DNA from: Methanosarcinaceae archaeon | GTDB lineage: Archaea; Halobacteriota; Methanosarcinia; Methanosarcinales; Methanosarcinaceae | DNA length: 7,383 nucleotides | Direction of reading: 5' to 3' | NCBI GenBank assembly: GCA_030594665.1 | Contig: JAUVET010000062.1 | Location: 1 to 7,383 of the forward strand | Part shown: positions 1 to 6,008 of the stretch, piece by piece | Position numbering within the stretch: position 1 is the first letter of the stretch | How the letters are laid out: each line of letters starts with the position of its first letter | Notes under the pieces: model-generated | What the model was told of the DNA's origin: nothing | What the model saw: the letters and a program-made list of their open reading frames with translations, nothing else | The model's database searches: none | Translations under genes and position numbers: made by a program

Positions 1-358
1 GCCAAACCCCAAAATTTAGCCCTTGCCATCCCATGGAAACGTTTCATCTCCCCTTGCTTTGGTTCAATTTGAGACCTACCCTTCATATCTTCTTTATATT
101 CTTTCGTCTTATTGTATTCCTTCGCCTTCTTAACAAGCTCACAGCAATTCTCGTTTTAGCTCCAACCGATTTTTTTGATATCACTTATCGGGGTTTTACC
201 TTCCATTAAGCGTGCCTCAAGTGTGCATTATGCAAAATATATGCATAACACAAATCTTGAACTTGATATTTTAATCGATCATCACCAAAAAAGCCATACT
301 TACCAGTAGATGGAATCAAAATCAAGTTCTTCTATGCATCACGTTTTTTCAAAGGCAT
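1..358 (-). pseudogene. Decayed DDE transposase, C-terminal part
   Basis: Read on the minus strand, three frames have to be joined to recover one protein. The first stretch begins near 358 (MPLKKRDA, then a stop codon) and continues with KNLILIPSTGKYGFFGDDRL and YQVQDLCYAYILHNAHL. A shift of frame near 205-215 gives EARLMEGKTPISDIKKIGWS and a second stop near 154. The last stretch, from about 151 to the window edge, reads KGRSQIEPKQGEMKRFHGMA then RAKFWGLA. The IEPKxGE...HG.xRAxxxGL pattern is the glutamate-bearing end of many DDE transposases, which is the basis for the call. Two stops and at least one frameshift mean it is not functional. The left end is cut by the window and the family is not identified. 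It directly abuts the intact transposase gene, so one element may have inserted into the other. Confidence 0.6.
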
Positions 359-374
359 ATTGCTAAATTATTCA

Positions 375-1700
375 TCAAGACGGCGGTGAATCTTCAAGAA
401 TAACCAAGCGTTCCCTTTTAAATCCATAAAACAGTGCTCTGAAGATATCTTCCATCGAATCAAATCGATATCCGAAAAATAAAGCCCTCATTTGTTCCCA
501 AAGGCTTCTTTTGCTCCCTAACTTCCCCCAAACTGCTTGAAATAGCCGACAGGCAAGTTGTTGCACTTGATCCACCAGAAACGCCAGCATCATCAACATT
601 ACAAAAACAACTGACAAGTTCTTATATCCATGTCCAAAATTGTGTTCAAAATGATATCCCTGGTTTTTGAGCGTATTGAAAGTTTCATTCTCGATTTTCC
701 AGCGTGCTCTGCCGCCGCGCATTATCTTGAAAACATTTTCTTTTGTCACGTGCAGATCCGTGACCCAACTGAAAGGTGTCGTTTTTTTGGGCTTAATTTG
801 CCAGTATTGTACAAAATTCACCAATACATCTTGATTAGACGCATTCAAGGGGACCTGATTGATAAACCGAAACTTATGAACAATATCATCAATTTCGATT
901 TCAGTTTCAGTCGTTAAACCGTCTTTTGCAGCAGACTCAGCGTAATCAAACAAAAATGCGTGATCGCCTTCCTTTGCCCCTAAAATATAGTGCATATGAT
1001 GTTTTTCCAATTCATGAATGTGCGGAGCGTTTGAGCTTAATCCATCCTCTGTTACAATGAGGCGTAAATGTGGATGCGCTTTCCTTAATTTCTCCAAAAA
1101 ACGCTTGCTTGCATTGCGTTCGCTGTCATTCTTCGCCTCTCCATCCTGTTTGATAATCGGCTCTGGTGCAAACGGTATCACTTCTCTGGTATCAGGATGA
1201 ACAATTACTGCACCCAATATTTGATGCTGATATGTGATATCCCCTGTTTTTGAGTTCGTTTTCGTACAACAAGAGTCACAATGAATCTTATTCGAAGAGA
1301 AATAGCCTGTACCATCGATAGAAAGTAGATAACAGCCGTTCATAAAGACCATTGGTTCTAAAACCTTCCCGCGCTGGAGCTTGCGGAAAATATCTGTAAA
1401 TAAAGGCTCTATATCAGCAGGTTCCACATCATCTAGAATCGTGCGCATCTGAGTGTCGCAAGGTACGTTTTCTATATTGTAGATTTTTTGTAAGTTCGTG
1501 TCGTCAGGGTGTCTATTATTAAAAGCAAGCAATGAAGGATCTTTGAGAGAAAACATGGCAAAAGCCGACATAAGTGCATCGGGTAGGGAAATCGTGATGT
1601 TTTTTGATCGATGGTCTGGTATTTTTTCAAACCCTAAACGAACTTGGCGAAATAGTGCATCAGCGTTCAAACCTTTCCGAAGTTTTATTTTTTGAGTCAT
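375..1700 (-). CDS. IS4-like DDE transposase (intact)
   Basis: Open frame of 441 residues starting at ATG 1700 (MTQKIKLRKG) and ending at TGA 375. It would catalyse cut-and-paste transposition of its own insertion sequence. A likely catalytic triad is visible: D129 in LLSIDGTGYF, D219 in LIVTEDGLSSNAPH and E337 in GRARWKIENETFNTLKNQGY; the R-x(3)-E-x(7)-K spacing resembles the IS4-type signature. A CDSCC cluster at about 141-145 follows the first D. The last 80 residues are hydrophobic and aromatic. Length and reading frame look complete. Upstream DNA (1701-1766) is very AT-rich. Terminal inverted repeats could not be fixed; the only candidate pairs (near 356-373 against 1724-1792) are weak. 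It lies between a decayed transposase and a truncated glycosyltransferase, so it probably caused or followed that truncation. Family placement is from motif memory only. Confidence 0.9.
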   Translation of the reverse strand: MTQKIKLRKGLNADALFRQVRLGFEKIPDHRSKNITISLPDALMSAFAMFSLKDPSLLAFNNRHPDDTNLQKIYNIENVPCDTQMRTILDDVEPADIEPLFTDIFRKLQRGKVLEPMVFMNGCYLLSIDGTGYFSSNKIHCDSCCTKTNSKTGDITYQHQILGAVIVHPDTREVIPFAPEPIIKQDGEAKNDSERNASKRFLEKLRKAHPHLRLIVTEDGLSSNAPHIHELEKHHMHYILGAKEGDHAFLFDYAESAAKDGLTTETEIEIDDIVHKFRFINQVPLNASNQDVLVNFVQYWQIKPKKTTPFSWVTDLHVTKENVFKIMRGGRARWKIENETFNTLKNQGYHFEHNFGHGYKNLSVVFVMLMMLAFLVDQVQQLACRLFQAVWGKLGSKRSLWEQMRALFFGYRFDSMEDIFRALFYGFKRERLVILEDSPPS

Positions 1701-1766
1701 GAAAATTCATCCATTAATTAAAAATTCGAATAAATTATTAGAATTACTTTATTCATTACTCAATTA

Positions 1767-2312
1767 TTATATATAATCTTTACGAAAATATGAAACTGTG
1801 GTGTGTTTACTGCATGCGTTTATAATCATAACGGGAATTGCTGATGAAACAGTGATATCATCAGCTAGAAATGTTAATTTCTCCATTAAGTAAGTACATA
1901 AAAGTCCATTTGGTCCTCTAATTGACAAGCACAAATCTTTCGTGAAATTAAATTTTGAATTCGAATAAAAGCCAACTTCCCAATCATCTATATCTAATAC
2001 AACCGGAACCTTTGCAGACATTTTTTTAATAAGCCCGATTCCATAGCTTGTTGGTCGAGGCTTTATTGCATAGACCACATCGCCATCAATAGCATCAAGC
2101 ATTTTATGAATCGAAGGTATAAATTTTGGATAAGCTCCACCTAGAACCGATATATAGTCAAATTCATTCGTATCAACAGGATTCCAGATGCCATCCCCAA
2201 AAATTGGACCAACGATTTCTACATCATATGAACGCTGAAGCACTTTGGCAAGCAGGTAAGCTCTTCCAAGGCAGTTATGTGATAAATCATATGACAATAT
2301 AGATATTTTCAA
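1767..2312 (-). pseudogene. GT4-like glycosyltransferase, 3'-truncated
   Basis: The frame encodes the N-terminal half of a GT-B fold glycosyltransferase: KISILSYDLSHNCLGRAYLL is the first beta strand and helix, followed by DVVYAIKPRPTSYGIGLIKK, VPVVLDIDDWEVGFY and FLADDITVSS. Such enzymes move a sugar from a nucleotide donor onto a growing glycan. About 181 codons remain, whereas complete family members have roughly 350-400. Homology appears to stop after ITVSS near 1845, and the rest (to TAA at 1767) looks like read-through into insertion-sequence flank. The chosen start is TTG at 2312, because the natural N-terminus is MKIS-like and GGTGG lies about 6 nt upstream; the frame is open further (to 2396) but that part overlaps rfbA. 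The start lies 2 nt after the rfbA stop, so the two were translationally coupled. The donor-binding C-terminal domain is missing, so it should be inactive. Confidence 0.75.
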
Positions 2313-2314
2313 AA

Positions 2315-3039
2315 TCAATCCACCATGTTTGCTTTTTCCCTCTCCACCATAACCCCAGCCCGCAACAAACTCCCAAACGTCCCCGCATCGCTCCAATATC
2401 CGTCCAGCACAAAATACCCCATCGCCCCCTGCCGGATATACTCATTGTTCACATCCGTGATCTCAAGCTCACCCCGACCCGACGGCTTCAGTGTCTTAAT
2501 AACATCGAATACGCCGCCGTCATAGATATACAACCCGGTCACAGCAAAATCAGACTTCGGAGCCTCGGGCTTCTCCTCGATGCACAGGACCTGCCCACGG
2601 CTTTCATCCACTTCAGCCACACCGAAGCGCGCCGCGTCCGGTACTGGCTTCAGGAAGATGTGGGCACCGGAGTTGAAGGACTGTACGGCGTCCTTCACGT
2701 TGTTCTGGAAGATATTGTCGCCGAGGATCACGGCTACATCGTCATCGTCGGCAAAATCCTCTGCAAGGGCGAGGGCCGGGCGATACCTCCGGCCTCGTCC
2801 TGGATCTCGTAGGTGAAGCGGGCGTTGAAGTCTGCGCCGGATCCGAGGAGTTCTAGGAAATGGCCGGCGTGGCCGCGGCCCGAGACGATCATGATGTCGG
2901 TGATGCCTGCTTTTAATAGAGTTTGGAGGGGATAGTAGATCATCGGTTTGTCGTAGACCGGGAGCAGGTGTTTGTTCGTTACTTTTGTGAGGGGGTAGAG
3001 GCGGGAACCTGTGCCGCCTGCGAGGATAATGCCTTTCAT
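2315..3039 (-). pseudogene. rfbA: Glucose-1-phosphate thymidylyltransferase, one frameshift
   Basis: RfbA/RmlA joins dTTP and glucose-1-phosphate to make dTDP-glucose, the first step to dTDP-rhamnose and related sugars. The first frame (ATG 3039 to 2734) gives MKGIILAGGTGSRLYPLTKV with the nucleotide-binding GGTGSRLxPLT loop, then NKHLLPVYDKPMIYYP and YEIQDEAGGIAR. The second frame (to TGA 2315) gives AEDFADDDDVAVILGDNIFQ, GRGELEITDVNNEYI and WSDAGTFGSLLRAG. Restoring one G/C in the gggccggg run at 2773-2780 joins them as GGIARALALAEDFA, about 241 residues, the normal length of the short form of this enzyme. Everything else looks intact, so this is either a very recent mutation or a sequencing error; if an error, the gene is functional. 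A good promoter and ribosome site precede it, and the truncated glycosyltransferase follows 2 nt after its stop. Two further rfbA fragments lie upstream. Confidence 0.9.
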
Positions 3040-3046
3040 GATTTTT

Positions 3047-3096
3047 ACCTGTCCCGCGAAGATTTTTTTAAGAGGATGGTGTTGAAATATTTAAAT
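3047..3096 (-). promoter_or_regulatory. Archaeal promoter and ribosome site of rfbA
   Basis: On the minus strand TTTAAATA (3095-3088) matches the archaeal TATA-box consensus. Transcription would be expected about 25 nt downstream, near 3066, giving a leader of roughly 27 nt. CAGGT at 3051-3047 lies 7 nt before the rfbA ATG at 3039 and fits a Shine-Dalgarno site. The spacing is what a leadered archaeal gene needs. The B-recognition element is not clear. Inferred from sequence only. Confidence 0.6.
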
Positions 3097-3110
3097 GGTT
3101 TGGTTGGGGG

Positions 3111-3250
3111 CTCTGCTATGGCTGTTAAAATATATAATTTATGTAATACCACACCGCAAAGAGCACCCACCTCCTACGGAGTTGAGTGCCTGCTACGCTT
3201 GCGGGGCGTGCAGGTCGCAAAGGACGCAAAGTTACGGTAACAATGTCTTT
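3111..3250 (+). repeat. Composite repeat, copy A (TATA-like box plus double hairpin)
   Basis: This 140-nt block is nearly the same as 6396-6526 (131 nt). The whole length difference is one 9-nt deletion in the second hairpin loop of the other copy. It runs: a CTCTGCTATGGCTGTTAAAA start, an AAAATATATAA box, CCACACCGCAAAGAGCAC, the double-hairpin element at 3164-3216, then CGCAAAGGACGCAAAG and GGTAACAATGTCTTT. It lies directly upstream of rfbA, transcribed away from it. No convincing protein is encoded: the open frame through it is made of hairpin and CGCAAAG repeats. The part upstream of the hairpins recurs alone at 3350-3390. Confidence 0.8.
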
Positions 3251-3265
3251 GCGCCCTTTGCGGTG
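3152..3265. repeat. Nested inverted repeat built of CGCAAAG units
   Basis: CACCGCAAAG (3152-3161) is the perfect complement of CTTTGCGGTG (3256-3265). Inside it, CGCAAAGGACGCAAAG (3216-3231) pairs with CTTTGCGCCCTTTGCG (3247-3262) at 15 of 16 positions. The 15-nt loop contains GTTAC-G-GTAAC, itself a perfect small palindrome. The double-hairpin element at 3164-3216 interrupts the left arm. Without it the left arm would read roughly CACCGCAAAGAGCGCAAAGG and match the right arm. This could fold as a long RNA stem or a cruciform. Confidence 0.75.
3164..3216. repeat. Double-hairpin element, copy 1
   Basis: 53 nt. The first hairpin (3164-3188) has outer arms CACCCA/TGAGTG with one mismatch and inner arms CTCC/GGAG around a 3-nt loop. 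The second (3189-3214) has arms CCTGC/GCAGG with an inner ACGC/GCGT pairing. It carries CACCTCCT, the same as the 3' tail of 16S rRNA; the opposite strand therefore reads AGGAGGTG. It differs from copy 2 at a handful of positions, mostly in loops. It is embedded in a CGCAAAG-type repeat. Confidence 0.75.
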
Positions 3266-3288
3266 AAAATTGAAAGAAAACATGCTTT

Positions 3289-3390
3289 CAATCCGTGTTC
3301 TACAACATCGTCATGTTTCTGTATGGCTATGTGCAGAGTGTGCGGTTGTGGGGCTCCGCCATGGCTGTTAAAATATATAATTTAGGTAAT
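3289..3390 (+). repeat. Composite repeat, first half plus TATA-like unit
   Basis: 3289-3345 matches 6314-6370 with about five mismatches in 57 nt by eye (CAATCCGTGTTC, then CAACATCGTCATGTTTCTGT, then GTGCAGAGTGTG). It continues into GGGCTCCGCCATGGCTGTTA and AAAATATATAATTTA, the same unit that opens the block at 3111. At 6314-6526 the halves are joined in one order; here the second half comes first, as expected for the remains of two tandem copies. A short CACCC/GGGTG stem follows at 3402-3418, and 3419-3521 holds nothing recognised beyond the tail of the ABC-ATPase remnant. Confidence 0.75.
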
Positions 3391-3521
3391 TTAAAATATT
3401 TCACCCCTTGACAGGGTGGGTTGCTTAAGCGAACACAATGAAAATCATTCATCTGCAGTCTGGAATTCCAGAACAACCATGCGTCCGGTTTTATACATAC
3501 TCACAAATATCGTGTCCGTTT

Positions 3522-3707
3522 CTATTCCCTCGTCCATATACACGCCTCGCCCCGGTTCACTTCGAAATTAATATATTTCAATGCCCAGAAGATTTCGTCC
3601 AGCCTGTTGTAGTTCTTCAAGGTCTTGTAGGTGGCGTCTACTCCGATTTTGTACTGTTTGGAGATGTGTTCAACTTCGATAATGGGATCAACTGCTGGCC
3701 CTTTCAC
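3522..3707 (-). pseudogene. Polysaccharide ABC-transporter ATPase (Wzt/TagH type), N-terminal stub
   Basis: The frame reads DPIIEVEHISKQYKIGVDAT, then LKNYNRLDEIFWALKYINFE and VNRGEA. This is the typical opening of the ATPase that powers export of O-antigen or teichoic-type polymers (x-I-x-V-E-x-I-S-K-x-Y-x-I-G, W-A-L-x-x-I-x-F-E-V-x-x-G-E). In intact proteins the next residues are the Walker A loop GxxGxGKST; here the frame breaks right after GEA and ends at TAG 3522. No nucleotide-binding motif remains. GTG at 3707 is the likeliest start; an upstream ATG at 3746 lies inside the preceding gene. After the break another frame (about 3524-3430) stays open for some 30 codons (MDEGIETDTIFVSMYKTGRM), of unknown origin. 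It follows the toxin-antitoxin-like genes closely. Confidence 0.7.
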
Positions 3708-3723
3708 AAATTGATTCTCTTGC

Positions 3724-3924
3724 TCATTCAGCAAAAATTTCATCAAAAAACATTGATTTATCTAACATCTTTTGCCATTTTCTGTGGCGTTTTATACTTT
3801 CCATCCTTTTTCTCCTGGGTATATTGATGAATCGGATAGCTTCCACTGGCCCCAATTCTTTAATGAGCACCTCAATGGCTTTTTTAATTACAACTTCTTC
3901 ATTCATATATTTCACATTTGTCAT
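3724..3924 (-). CDS. Small partner protein of PIN nuclease, putative antitoxin
   Basis: 66 residues from ATG 3924 (MTNVKYMNEEVVIKKAIEVL) to the stop at 3724. The middle, IKELGPVEAIRFINI, and the tail RHRKWQKMLD...FFDEIF resemble small proteins often encoded beside PIN-domain genes in archaea and cyanobacteria (A-x-x-x-L-x-x-E-L-G-x-V-x-x-I-R-F). That resemblance is from memory. The predicted fold is an amphipathic helix followed by a basic segment (RRKRMESIKRHRKWQK) that could bind nucleic acid or the partner. An ATG at 3945 is also in frame, but 3924 is preferred: AGGAG lies 8 nt upstream and its ATG overlaps the PIN gene's TGA as ATGA, a classic sign of coupled translation. It would be made in step with the nuclease and probably neutralises it; this is inference. 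Confidence 0.75.
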   Translation of the reverse strand: MTNVKYMNEEVVIKKAIEVLIKELGPVEAIRFINIPRRKRMESIKRHRKWQKMLDKSMFFDEIFAE

Positions 3925-4370
3925 CTTAAATTCTCCTTTTCGCAAAAGGCTACCGGGTTACCGCACCATACATTTATTTTATGATTCATGCACTTTCTGA
4001 TAAGCCTGTCATCACAGCTTATAAATGGCACTTCAGCCTGTTCTGCAAAGGCAACATGTGCTGCATCTGCTATTCCAAAGCCTGAATTAACTAAGTCTTC
4101 AGCCCTTGATCGTGTTTCAGCCATATTAACATGTATTGGTTCTCCCCATTTATCTAAAACCATTTGTAATTCAACCCGCTCAATAGCATCAGAAAATGCT
4201 TCTATTTCTTTGATGTGGACAGGAGAAACTATCAGCTTATAATTGCCATCTCTTACTTTTGACAATATCAGATTAACAGCCTCAGTTTCAAGCCTTATCC
4301 TCATATATTCTTGTTCATCAAAAGGTCTGCATAAAGCACAAACATCAATGTAAATAGTTTTTTGCTTCAT
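3921..4370 (-). CDS. PIN-domain ribonuclease, putative toxin
   Basis: 149 residues from ATG 4370 to TGA 3921. PIN proteins are Mg2+/Mn2+-dependent RNases using three or four acidic residues. These are visible: D9 in IYIDVCALCRPFD, E55 or E57 in VSPVHIKEIEAFSD, D102 in GIADAAHVAFAE and D120/D121 in FISCDDRLIRKC. The whole fold is present and the length is normal for VapC-like proteins. The CALC motif beside the first aspartate and further cysteines (C119, C127, C136) stand out. GGAAG sits about 7 nt before the start. Its end overlaps the small partner gene by 4 nt and its start overlaps a broken small gene by 26 nt, so it is the middle of a three-gene cluster. Its likely role is a growth-limiting RNase of a toxin-antitoxin pair. 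The nuclease family is well supported; the target is not known. Confidence 0.88.
   Translation of the reverse strand: MKQKTIYIDVCALCRPFDEQEYMRIRLETEAVNLILSKVRDGNYKLIVSPVHIKEIEAFSDAIERVELQMVLDKWGEPIHVNMAETRSRAEDLVNSGFGIADAAHVAFAEQAEVPFISCDDRLIRKCMNHKINVWCGNPVAFCEKENLR
3931..3940 (-). promoter_or_regulatory. Shine-Dalgarno site deciding the partner-gene start
   Basis: AAAAGGAGAA on the minus strand puts AGGAG 8 nt before the ATG at 3924. It lies inside the last codons of the PIN gene and supports this start over the in-frame ATG at 3945, which would place the site within the coding sequence. Confidence 0.6.
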
Positions 4371-4508
4371 TTACTTCTTCCACAATTGTTATAGTTTTCC
4401 CGTTTTTATTTTTTTCCTGTATATCTACAGAATTTCTTTTAGCTAAATGCTTACGCTGATAGTATTCGGTGATATTTTAATATGTTCCGATATGTCCCCC
4501 AATTCCAT
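4345..4508 (-). pseudogene. Frameshifted small gene upstream of PIN
   Basis: An ATG at 4508 opens MELGDISEHIKISP, which soon ends in a stop. Shifting frame by one base near 4466-4470 gives EYYQRKHLAKRNSVDIQEKN then GKTITIVEEVNEAKNYLH, ending at TGA 4345. Joined, this is about 54 residues. The second frame has no usable start codon of its own. The end overlaps the PIN start by 26 nt, the position an antitoxin or regulator would occupy. The first part, LGDISEHIKISPNTIS, also resembles a helix-turn-helix, so the original frame relation is uncertain. No function can be named. It may be a mutation, a sequencing error or chance. Confidence 0.35.
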
Positions 4509-4563
4509 TTAATCATATCAGATCAGCAAAGTATAATTACACCTACTTGCAGATATAATTTTC

Positions 4564-5045
4564 TTACACACACATATCATACACATTCTTATCCCCTCTC
4601 CCTACCTCCATATAAACAAACTCCACACCAATGAACCCATCAACATCCACAACATTCGCCCCAACATCCATAGTCTCCGGTTTCTTAAGTATTATCCCGC
4701 AATGTCACGCCATCCCACACCAAGAATACAAACCTCCTCCTGCAACCCCCCACCACTATCGGATAAAACCAATCTCGCACCCCTCTCAAGCTGCAATAAC
4801 TCAAGATATCCCATAGACTCCAGCATTGTTGCAGTCTGCCGACCGTGGGTGCCTGAACCAACGTCAAGGTTGTACCGCACCGCCGGCAGATTGAGTTCTT
4901 CAAAGAACACGCTGCCCATGGCGTAAGAATAATGCTGGTCTGTGTGGAGGATGTAGTAGTCGGTGTTGTGGTGGTCGCACGCGCGGATGATGGGGCTCAT
5001 CTTGATGATCTCGGGGTGGGTCCCAAGAACAATTGCGATTTTCAT
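4564..5045 (-). pseudogene. wecB: UDP-GlcNAc 2-epimerase remnant with internal deletion
   Basis: WecB turns UDP-GlcNAc into UDP-ManNAc for surface glycans. From ATG 5045 the frame starts as a normal WecB: MKIAIVLGTHPEIIKMSPII, then HTDQHYSYAMGSVFFEELNL and GSGTHGRQTATMLES. Without a break in frame (near 4811-4822) it jumps to the C-terminal domain: MGYLELLQLERGARLVLSDS, GGGLQEEVCILGV. Roughly 190 residues, including the active-site core, are gone. Beyond this, +1 shifts near 4709-4715 and near 4680-4690 are needed to read VTLRDNT and PETMDVGANVV, followed by a degenerate tail to TAA 4564. Complete family members have about 360-380 residues. GAGTGA just upstream gives a ribosome site that overlaps the stop of the preceding rfbA fragment, so the two were once an operon. 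It cannot be active. Confidence 0.85.
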
Positions 5046-5048
5046 ATT

Positions 5049-5240
5049 TCACTCGGTATTAAATTTTATAGATCCCTGTTCATTCTCAACCATAACCCCC
5101 GCCCTCAACAAACTCCCGAACGTCCCCGCATCGCTCCACATCTCGTCCAGCACGGAATACCCTACCGCCCCCGCCCGATATACTCATTGTCTACATCCGT
5201 GATCTCAAGTTCGCCTCGCCCGGACAGCCTACGCGTCCCC
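5049..5240 (-). pseudogene. rfbA: Second rfbA copy, C-terminal fragment with frameshift
   Basis: The minus strand reads LSGRGELEITDVDNEYI in one frame. After a 1-nt loss in the C/G run at about 5167-5177 it continues in another: AVGYSVLDEMWSDAGTFGSL, LRAGVMVENEQ, ending at TGA 5049. This parallels the last third of the rfbA at 2315-3039 (GRGELEITDVNNEYI, WSDAGTFGSLLRAGVMVE) but is divergent at the DNA level, so it is not a recent copy. The N-terminal two thirds are absent; homology fades upstream of about 5240. The stop lies 3 nt before the wecB ATG, showing the original rfbA-wecB gene order. Confidence 0.85.
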
Positions 5241-5760
5241 ATCGCACCCAATATCATGTAACTTTCCATGTGTGGGGCGGGTGTACAGGGGTTTAGTAGT
5301 GATGAGCGGTTGTTGTAAATTGACTTTCGTTTTTCCTGTAATATTGTTTTTGCAATTTGTATTGTTTATTAAAGATTGTCTGGGCCTATTTTTCGGACTG
5401 TGGGCGGCCATGATTGTTAAACTACAAAACAAAAGTTATACGAACAATCTACCCTGCACCCGCAGCCTGCAAGGGCGGCAGGGTGGCAGCCAGCCGTGGT
5501 GGTTTGTGTTGCCCAGGTACAGAGAGCAGAGAATGGATGAATATAGCGCCGGGTGAATATATGGCGGGCATGTGCCGGGAAGTGGTATTCAGTTGTTGTG
5601 CGTGGAGTGTTGTCATGGCAATAGAAATATATAATATATGTTATACTAAAACCACAGAGTGTACATAGGTTTTTACCCTGCTGTCGAGTCAACCATACAA
5701 TATCGCTAGATATATGATCTGACACTGTCCCATTTTCCAGTTATTTTCAAGATGCTGATA
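5241..5760. other. Gene-less region with degenerate repeat copies
   Basis: No coding region is convincing on either strand. Two degraded relatives of the TATA-like unit are visible: GGCGGCCATGATTGTTAAAC at 5404-5423 and GTCATGGCAATAGAAATATA at 5612-5631. AACCACAGAGTGTACA at 5650-5665 is one arm of an inverted pair with 5976-5991. The open frames here are short, and their codons follow repeat sequence. Confidence 0.6.
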
Positions 5761-5813
5761 CACTCACCTCCTGCGGAGTTGAGTGCCTGCTGCGCCCGAA
5801 GGGCGTGCAGGTC
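5761..5813. repeat. Double-hairpin element, copy 2
   Basis: 53 nt, the best-paired copy. The first hairpin has CACTCA/TGAGTG fully complementary, with inner CTCC/GGAG and loop TGC. The second has CCTGC/GCAGG with inner GCCC-GAA-GGGC. It carries TCACCTCCT, a 9-nt match to the 16S rRNA tail. Unlike the other copies it sits in an ATCTGCG-type repeat (GATGCTGATA on the left, ACGCAGATTGACGCTGAT on the right). The changed inner stem of the second hairpin (ACGC/GCGT in copy 1, GCCC/GGGC here) keeps pairing. Confidence 0.78.
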
Positions 5814-5868
5814 ACGCAGATTGACGCTGATTTAATGTTGCATCTGCGTAAATCTGCGTAAATCTGCT
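5814..5868. repeat. ATCTGCGTAA repeat, period 10, with inverted arm
   Basis: ACGCAGATT (5814-5822) is inverted relative to the ATCTGCGTAAATCTGCGTAA run starting at 5842. The run has an exact 10-bp period for two and a half units. Together they could form a stem with a loop of about 18-20 nt. No open reading frame is implied. Confidence 0.65.
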
Positions 5869-5961
5869 GTCTAATAGAATTGTTGAAATTATTTGATTTT
5901 GGAATTATGCCATATGACCTATGCCCTTCATAATCCAACACTTGGACGTTGACGCGACACT

Positions 5962-5992
5962 ACTCTGTGTTGCACTGTGCACTCTGTGGTTA
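5962..5992 (-). repeat. CCACAGAGTG repeat, minus-strand copy
   Basis: On the minus strand the sequence reads AACCACAGAGTGCACAGTGC followed by AACACAGAGT, with a spacing of about 10 bp between CACAG cores. The first 16 nt match 5650-5665 (AACCACAGAGTGTACA) except for one base, in opposite orientation. The two flank the double-hairpin copy at 5761. Confidence 0.55.
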
Positions 5993-6008
5993 ATATTGAA
6001 ATGATCCC

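Noticed and set aside
356..1792. Terminal inverted repeats of the intact insertion sequence
   Set aside because: Two AT-rich candidate pairings were tried (near 356-373 against 1724-1738 or 1769-1792). Both need gaps and mismatches, so neither is supported.
1767..2396. Long N-terminal extension of the glycosyltransferase from 2396
   Set aside because: The extra residues are another frame of rfbA. The conserved start of the protein fits TTG 2312 with a ribosome site.
3164..3216. Intrinsic terminator
   Set aside because: The hairpins are strong, but no T-run follows on either strand and the element is found inside other repeats rather than after genes.
2923..3240. Plus-strand open frame of 105 codons across the rfbA start and the repeat
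   Set aside because: It is antisense to rfbA and then runs through hairpin and CGCAAAG repeats. Its composition follows the repeats and no family is recognised.
5272..5725. Several overlapping open frames of 60-100 codons on both strands
   Set aside because: None has a convincing ribosome site, family motif or codon pattern, and they overlap degraded repeats.
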